Shown here one piece after another: positions 38,001-47,000 of a stretch of DNA of 64,000 nucleotides. The translations under genes were made by a program, and so were the position numbers. How positions within the stretch are numbered: position 1 is the first letter of the stretch; each line of letters opens with the position of its first letter. The stretch comes from Olavius algarvensis associated proteobacterium Delta 3. Its GTDB lineage: Bacteria > Desulfobacterota > Desulfobacteria > Desulfobacterales > CAFBRK01. The notes under the pieces were generated by a model that worked only from the letters and a program-made list of their open reading frames with translations, was not told where the DNA came from and ran no database searches. The stretch is taken from NCBI GenBank assembly GCA_903231505.1, contig CAFBRK010000155.1:1-64000 (forward strand), in the 5' to 3' direction.

Positions 38001-41000
38001 GATCCTGCCCGATCCACTGCCGGACGCAAACCTGAGATCTGTCCTACGATATGGCCAGCCGGACGCCACCTTGAGCAGCAACAATTTCTGGAAAGCGGAC
38101 GGCAACGTCTACTTCGTAGATGAGCTCGGATACATTGACGAGAACGGCGTGCAGCAAGCAGAAAGCGGCACCTATATGCTGGACTTCAGATCCGCTCTGG
38201 AGGTCACCGCGGTAGACTGCGTGCCGGTGGAGTTCAGCATTATTTACAGCGGTGAGGTGCCAGGAGCGATCCTTGACGGATCGCAGGTCAACCCGCCCCA
38301 AGGGGATTCGCTTCTAACCACCTATGAACTGCATGAGCCGATTTTCTACATCGGCACGCCACCCACCGAGGGCCAGAAAGCCGCAATTGGAGTCACTATA
38401 AAAAACACGGGAATTATCCCCGAGAGCGGAATTTTAGACATTCTCGTCACAACTCCCGAGGGGACGGAGGAGAATCTCGGTTCGATGCAGATATCCGAAC
38501 TCCGCGCCTACCGCAGCGAGCAGGTAATTCTCAACTGGCTGCCTCAGCTTTCCGGAGTTCACGCCATTACCGCAACGGTGCGAACCGATTCTCCTGAGAA
38601 CACCCGGGAACTCATCGTGTACGTCAATGATATGCCGTTCGCAGATGGTGGCGCTGATTTCTTCTCCGAAGTGTCGTCACCAACCACCTTCGACGGCACC
38701 CGGTCTCTGGATTTCGACGGTTTCATCCGCGCCCTCTACTGGGATTTTGGTGACGGTGTTTGGGGTGGGGGGATGGGGCCGACCCATGTGTACGAACACT
38801 CCGGAACCTACCCGGTCCATGTGATTGTTGAAGATGACTTCGGGGCCATGAGCGAAGACGTCATGCAGGTCACCATCAGTGAAACCCGACCGGATCTGGT
38901 TGTCGAGGCCATCATCGTATCCCCCGCACAACCCCAGGAGGGTGAACCGGTTTCTCTTACCGCCACGGTTCGGAACATCGGCACCAGCCGTGTCAATGCC
39001 GGCAGTTTTTATACGGGCTTTTATGTAGATGGTATCTACACAGCGCTCGAAAAGGTGACCGAAGAGATGGGACCCGGTGAAGCCCAGCAAGTGATCTTCA
39101 CCTGGGAAGCGATAACCGGTAATCACCTTTTTACCATCGCAGCTGACGACATGGAAGATCTGGTGGACGAAGCGGATGAGGGAAACAATAAGAAGACCAT
39201 CGCACTCGATCCCGATCAGGTATACTTTCCCGACTTAGTGGTGGATGGGGTGGCGCTTTCCGTAGGGGAGGAAGACGCGATCACCTGGGGCGAACCGATC
39301 ACCATCAGCGCGACCATCAGCAACATTGGCACGGCCGCGTCCGGCAGGTTTCGGGTCAATTTCTACATAGACGGACAATATGTCGACTATACCACGGTGG
39401 ATACGCTCTCGGAGCAGGAGGGTTTCAACACCGCGGCTGCCGGTATTGCCTGGGTGCCATCGGCGGGTGAGCACACCCTGGAGGTTCGGGTGGACGAGCC
39501 GGTCAACCATGTGGTTGAACTGGATGAGACCAACAACCGGCATATGGACAAAATCCCATCCCTAAATATTGTCTATAGCGATCTCACCGTCACAGATTTC
39601 AGGATTTGGCCGCAAGATGGAAGGGTAGATTATGGACACGAGTTGATTGCATACGGAACCGTCAAAAATGACAGTGAGGTAAATATCCCGACCGCGATAC
39701 CGGTTGCTCTGATAGCAAATGGCCAGATAGCCGCCGAGGAAGAGATTCATGGATTGGCGCCGGGTGCGGAAGAAAGGGTCCGGTTAACCTGGATCCCTGA
39801 AGGCGGGACCTATGATTTAACGTTTGCCACCGACAGCTCCGGCCTTATTCCCGAGACCAACGAAACAAACAACGAAGAAACACTGGAGGGGCTTGCCGTC
39901 GAGATCCTCTATCCCGATCTGGTGGTTTCGGACATCTCTATCATCGGTGACCTGAGGCTGGGCCAGGATGTGGTGGTTGCCGTGAGGCTGGAGAACACGG
40001 GAACGGGATATACGGGACAACCCTTCAACATACGGTTGCTGGTGAATGACCAACTGCTCACTGCCGAGAGGATGAACCAGAACCTCTTGGCCGGCACCTA
40101 TGACTATTGGTTTGTTGATTGGCACGTTCAGAGTGCCGATACCACCCAGTGCGCGATAGCAGCAATCGTCGACGCCAATGAAGAGATCATTGAGTTGGAT
40201 GAGACGAACAACACTCTGTCTGAAGCTTTCGACATTCAGGACAGCTATGTCGCGGTCCTCCAAACAGCCGATCCACTCTATCTGATCTCAGATCCTATCC
40301 ATCTGACTCTGACCGTTGAGGACTCATTCTCAGGTGAACCTCTGGGCCCAACTGACGGGATTACGCAAGTCCTTTGGATCTATGACAGTTCAGATGCCCG
40401 GGTCCGGCAAGAGACATTTTCATATCAGGAACCGCTCAAGCTGTTCAGCCTCTCCCTCGCTGCCGGGTCTCTCAGTGCGGACACATACAGGGCGGTGGCG
40501 CACATCGAAGGGCCATTGCAGGAGCAGGAGGTCTCCATCGCATTCGTCGTCGCAGAGGATTTTCTTATCAGCGTGACTACGGATCTACCGGCCTACACCG
40601 TAGGATCTCCAGTCACCATTTCAGGAATCGTCCAGAAGACGGACGGGGCCCCGATCGCTGATGCTGCTGTGGATCTCTGCATCAGTCACAGCGGAATTGA
40701 GCGATGCGTTCAGACGGAGACGCTGGCCGATGGAACATACGAGTACACGTTTACACCCTTTGCCAGCGAAGGCGGTGAATACCGGGTCGAGGTTGAAGCC
40801 ACAGTAGGTGGGCTAGTGCGGCAGAGTTCAGCCCAGTTCACCATCGAGGGAATCGTCATCGAGCCCCACGTTCTAGACATCGACATGCCGGCGCACTCCA
40901 GCGAGGAGGCGTCCTTTGCGGTAACCAATGTGGGGACCGGAGATGTAAAGATTCTCAGCGTCTCCGTCCTACCTCAAGCCGCTTACAGTGAAATCAAAAC

Positions 41001-44000
41001 TGATATAGATGTCTCCCAGGTGGCAGAAACGCTTTCGAGCCAAGAATCCAGACAACTTAGCCTTACCTTTCAGGTAGGAGATTTCGTCGGAGAGGCTCAG
41101 TTTACGCTTACGGTTACCTTCGATACCGTTCCGCCAGGCAATGATCCAGATGGCTACGAAGCAACTGCTTCGGTTAAACTGATCTGCCAACCCGCAGAGC
41201 CCATATTGGAGATCCAGCCGTCTGCCATCGATGTCGGGATTATGCCGGGCTTTTCAGTGGACACCGCAATTACTTTGGTCAATACCGGCTATATCGGGCT
41301 GACCTCATTGTCTCTTACCGACCCGGTCCTTCCCTGGATCCAATTGATCCGGTCCAGCCAGACCTCCCTGGCCCGAGAAGAGAGCACGACCGCCATCGTG
41401 AGAATCAATCCCCCAGACCAGATTGAAACCGGTGTATATTCGGACTACATCATTATTTCCCATGATCAAGGCCAGGCTATCCTACCGATCACAGTGGAAG
41501 TCACCGAATTGGCCGTAGCCGATCTGGCGTTTCATGTCCTGAATGATATGGGCTTTACGCTGTCTGATGCGGAGATAGTTCTATGGCTGCAGGAAAGCAA
41601 GTATGCCGAAAGCGTAGGCGATAGCATCGTTGAAAGAAGTCAGAATCTGACGGGTGTCGGCGATGAGAACGGCCAGGTGATGTTCGACGCTATCCTTGCC
41701 GGCACCTACACGTACGAAGTGTCGGCGCCTTATCACGACGGACTCATCGGTACCATCGTGGTCGAACCCGGGGTAAGTCAAGACAAAGACATTTCGCTGC
41801 AATTCAGGCCTCTGGAACTTACCCTGACGCAACAGATTTCGACAGATCCAATAACATTGGGACAGGCGCAACTGGGCGTAGTCCTTGAGCCGAGTTCGCA
41901 GGCCACCCTGCTGACGGACCGCCCGGGGGCAGAGTATTTGCTCCTCAGGTCTGGTCGCATGCTCATTGATCGGCTGGCGTACCTGGACCTTAGCGCCAAC
42001 CGGAAATTTCAGGAAAACCTCCAGTTCAGCCTAAATAATCTTACGAGTACCGACATCGCGGATGTCATCATTTCGGTAGATGGTGATATATCCGATTACA
42101 TAGATATCAGTACCAACTATGTGGAGAAGGTTCCCGCCAACGGATCGGTGATCGTCAGCTATTCAATAAAACTGGCAAATTTAAACACCACGGAAGATCA
42201 CATCGTCGACGGCCAGTTGATCATAGCCACGTGGGAGGAGGGTCACCGGGTGGGATTCCCCATACGGATCCGTGTGGCCGAAATTGAGAATCTTCACAAC
42301 AACGAACCCTACCATTACATACCGTACTCTGGTCCCTGGCCGACAGGCCCGATCATGTACGGTGAGGACTTCATAAATACCTGGTTCAAAGAAGCCAATC
42401 TGGTGGGTGGCCGGGCTGCAGGGCACAGCTTGGGGAGTGTCCGCCTTTCCCAAGACGTCATCATCGAGGGAGAAGCGTTTACCCTGGCGGCCTCTTTGGC
42501 GAATCTGCTGCCGGATAAGCACATCCGAATCGCTGCCACCGATCTCGTAATCACAACCACCGAAGGCACCCATGTTACGGAACTCTTCGAGGTCACAGAG
42601 ACGACATCGCTCTCTTCTGACCTGGCCCCTTCAGATCAGGCCTATGGCTCCTGGCGGATAGCGCCGCAGAGCGACCAGCATCTTGGTGGGACTGTTGCGG
42701 ATGGTATCGAGTATCACATTACCGTCGAGATCACCTATGAAATAGAGGGACGTGCTGGCAAGACCTTGCTGCCACCACTGAGCATCACCGTCAAGCCGGT
42801 GCCGAGCTTTGCGATCAGGTACCATGTGGAGACGGAAATCGGCAGTAGCGCGAACCAGGTGAGGATCGACCTTCACGTAACGAATACAGGGCCAGGTACG
42901 GCGAGCAGGTTGGAGATCGGTTTCCCCCAGCTTCATTTCGCCACGGCGTTATATGAAGTGGTAAATCCTGAACCGATGGTGTTTATCGAGATCGGACCGG
43001 ATGAGAGTGTATCGGGCAGTTGGTGGCTAAATTTCATGGTTCCAACGGTGGATATCGCTGCCATTGTGTCTTCTCTGGAGTCGGCGACAGCTGAGGTGAC
43101 CGGCGGCCTGTCCGATATCCGTATTGAAGCCCCGGTGGACTTTGAATTTGTAACCAGCACGGATATTGCGGATCTCGAGCAGGCTGTCAGCGATCTACTG
43201 CAGGCCTCCAGGGATAAGTTTAAGGCCGAACAGGTCGTCCTGGCGAAATTCTTCAACGACTTACACTCGATTGCCCGGGACTCCCAAGACCTGATCGTGG
43301 CTGAGCTTCAAGTCCACCTCTGGCAATTCATCCTCAAGTCGAGTGTCTCCATGCTCGATATTTGGTCGGCCATGACAGGCTTGCGTGAACCCTTCAAACC
43401 CGGCATGGATCTCCTTGAGACCCTGGAGCGGGCAGGAGATTTCTTCGAATATACCCAGGCACTGGCTACTCTACCGTTCGATATGTTTGAACTGATGTAC
43501 CATGCCTTGCTTTCCTACCAAAGGTACGATGAACTTCAGGAGAGCTTTGACAAGCTGAATTCTCTAATCGGCAAACCGGATACCACGCTTAACGATTTCC
43601 TGAACTATGTATCTGAAGACATTCCCTACTACAGGCTGAATCCACATGTGCTGATGGTTGAATTTGAGAACCTGCCACAGGAACCCTCGCAGGAAGAAGT
43701 CCTGGACATGCTTGCGAAGGCTATAACCTCAGGGGCTGAGGGTATTTCGGGGAACGAGCTTCTCGAGGAACTGGACCGACTTTCGAATGACACGATAAAC
43801 CTTCTCTCGCTGGTAAAAGAGACGGCAATATTCCCGGTGGATCTGCTCCATGCGGAAATTACCAGATTGACGCAGATTATCGAGACTGTGGGAACCGGAT
43901 ACGGAGTCGAGCAAGAGAAGCGGGAGACCTTACCGGCGTACTGGTACTCTGTCGGAGAAAAGGGGGCCTGGTATCCCGTTTCTCTCCAAAACTGGGGCTT

Positions 44001-47000
44001 CGGTATCATGTATGAGGACTATATAAATGTACTCAAGGCGAAAGGACTCCTGTACAGCAACTTCGCCCTGCATTGGGAGGTGATTGCCAGTGCTCTTGAA
44101 AGCAATATATGGTTCGGCGCTTATAGTGCCCTCGGCACCCTCATGCCAGCGCCATTCGTGGGTACGTCTTGGCAGATGGCCGTAGGAGAAGTATGGGATC
44201 ATGTTGCCAGTTTATATGATTCGGCGTTTCAGTCGCTGAGATCCACCGAGTTGATGATCTACGACTGGCTGTCTGAGCTCGTGCGAAGTCTAGAATTACA
44301 CCATCAGTATGAAAGTGCTGGACTTTGGCAGATGTTCTCCGATTTCGAGAATCATATTGCCTATATTCTGGAGCACAATCCGATTGATCCCGATGTCTCT
44401 GTCAGAGTGGAAAGTACAAACTTTTCGGATATCCGCGTTGGAGAGGGCAATTTCATCGGCGCCGATCAAGCCGAGATTGTGGTCACCAATGACTGTGATC
44501 TGAGTTTACAAATCAAGCCGTTGGTGCGGATAGGCGCCGGCGGAAACACCCTGGGAACATTTGAAGGCATGCCACTTACCCTGGCACCCGGGGAGACCGG
44601 CACCTCAGGCGTCATTCTTGTGCTGCCCCGATCCATTCTATACGGTAACAGCGGGTACGATGCCGAGATCATTTTCGATGCCTGGGATCCGGTGACCCTG
44701 AGTCGAGAGCAGATCGGGCCATTTTATGACCATGTCTACGTGGGAACCGATGAGGAATTGGCCTACTTCACGCTGCAACATACCTCCCAGCCGCTCGGCG
44801 GAAAGGTGGGCAACAAGAAGCGTTTCGAGAGGACTATCGATGTTTCGGCAGGCACCAATGAGGTGAGAGTTACGCTTATCCATTCCGATGATACCGACCT
44901 TGATCTCCATCTATTCGATGAAAACGAAAACCATGTAGGGTTCTCAGAAGGGAAGGGCGGAGATGAGATACGCATTCCGAACGCCGCGTTCTCTGGGTCG
45001 GACTATTGGCGCCAGGTGATCACTGTTAAGCCCACCGGGTCCACCCAGTTCCGCTTAGAAGTAGCCGTAAATGAAGCTTATCCGGACAGCCTGTTTGCTG
45101 TGGCCGTCCAGGAAATTCCTGAGTACCCTGCTTTGCTGGAGACGAGTACAGAGAGGATAGAGATCGCAACCAACGAAGCGGAAATCGAATTCTATCTGAG
45201 TGCTCAGGAATGGGGTGGAACCACTGGAATTTCTAATTTGCAGGTGTCGCTACAGCACGGGAATGGCACGCCAATCGTGCCCGATAGGAGTCGGATCGAA
45301 CTCTCCCAGCCGGGCGTGCCGCCAGGTGGCCACACAGAGATCACCGTCGCCCTGACATTCGATGATCAAATCGCCGACGCAGAGTATTCTGGCACTTTGG
45401 TGGTAACAGGCTTCGACGGCGTCAGCGGAGAGGAGCTGTCGCAGAAAGTTGAACTGGCTATCCTGATCGACCGTCAGGCCCCGGCCGTTCCACAGTTGGC
45501 CGACCTCTCTGGCCCCGCTGAGGACCTGCCGATAGCTATTGAAGGAACCAGTGAACCGAACGTCACCATTCAACTCTTCGCTGATGAAGCGTATGCGGGT
45601 GAAGTGCAAGCGGACGACCAAGGCCGATTCGAGTTCGAATGGCTGATCATCGGGTTGGGTGATCATGTGCTCCAGGCACTGGCTGTCGATTTGGTCGGAA
45701 ACAAAAGCGAACTCTCTGCTCCCATAACCGTAACTTCGAATGTCGATCCATTTGCTCCCATCACGACGGCCGTTCTCACCGGCGATGAAGGGATCGACGG
45801 CTGGTACACCTCTCAGGTTATGATTGCCCTGGAGGCCCGGGATGTTGGTGGCTCAGGTATCCAGCACACGGAGATCGCGGTAAATGGTGGTGGATGGGCC
45901 GATTATGTCGGGCCGGTGAGCATTGCGACCGAAGGGATTGCAAAGGTCAGTTTCAGGTCCACAGACAACGCCGGCAATGAGGAGATTGTCAGAAGCATAT
46001 ATGTAAAAATCGATACCCAGGAGCCGGAAAGCATCGTCGACCAGTTACCGGCACAGATCGTGGACGTGACGGAGTTTGCCGTCACATGGAGCGGGTCGGA
46101 TCCGGCCGGCGGATCAGAATTGGCCGGCTATGACATTTACGTATCGACAGACCAAGGTCCCTATGCGCTCTGGATGGCGGAAACAACTGAAACTTCGGCA
46201 CTATTTGCAGGGGAAAGAGGTCATTCCTATGCGTTCTATTCCCGTGCCCAGGACCATGCCGGAAACATCGAGGAGCCGCCTGCGGCGCCGGATGCGTTCA
46301 CAGAAGTCGCCGGGACACCACCAGAGGTTGTTGTGGGTTCAGATGCAGAGGTCAATGAAGGCGAGATCTTCAGCCGTGTCGCTCACTTTACCGATACCGA
46401 TCCCAACGACAGCTGGACGGTCACTGTCAATTACGGTGACGGCACCGGTGCACAGCCCTTGCCCACAAGCCATATGACCTTTGCTCTTAGCCACGTCTAC
46501 GCTGACGACGGCACGTATCTAGTGACAGTAACGGTGACCGACAGCTATGAAAAGAGCGACTCAGAACAACTTACAGTCACGGTTCTGAACGTTGCCCCGA
46601 GTATAGCGACGGATATGGCTACTGTTACCGCAGATGAAGGTACGGTTGCTGCCAATACCGGTACTTACTCCGACCCCGGCGAAGATGCCGTCACCCTTTC
46701 CGCTTCGGTGGGTGTGCTGGTGGACAACGGCGACGGCACCTGGAGCTGGTCGTTTCCAGCCAGAGACGGCCCGGATGACAGCCAGACAGTAGCCATCACG
46801 GCCACCGACAGCGACGGAGCGTTCACACGCATCACCTTTGATCTGTGGGTGGACAATGTTAAACCAGTGGCTGCCATTGCAGGCGATACAAGCGCAGTGC
46901 GTGGTCAGCCTCTCGTGTTCGAGGGTAGCTTCTTTGATCCGGGGACGTTGGACACCCACATCACAAGTTGGGAAGTTCTCGACGGCACCGAAACCGTCGT

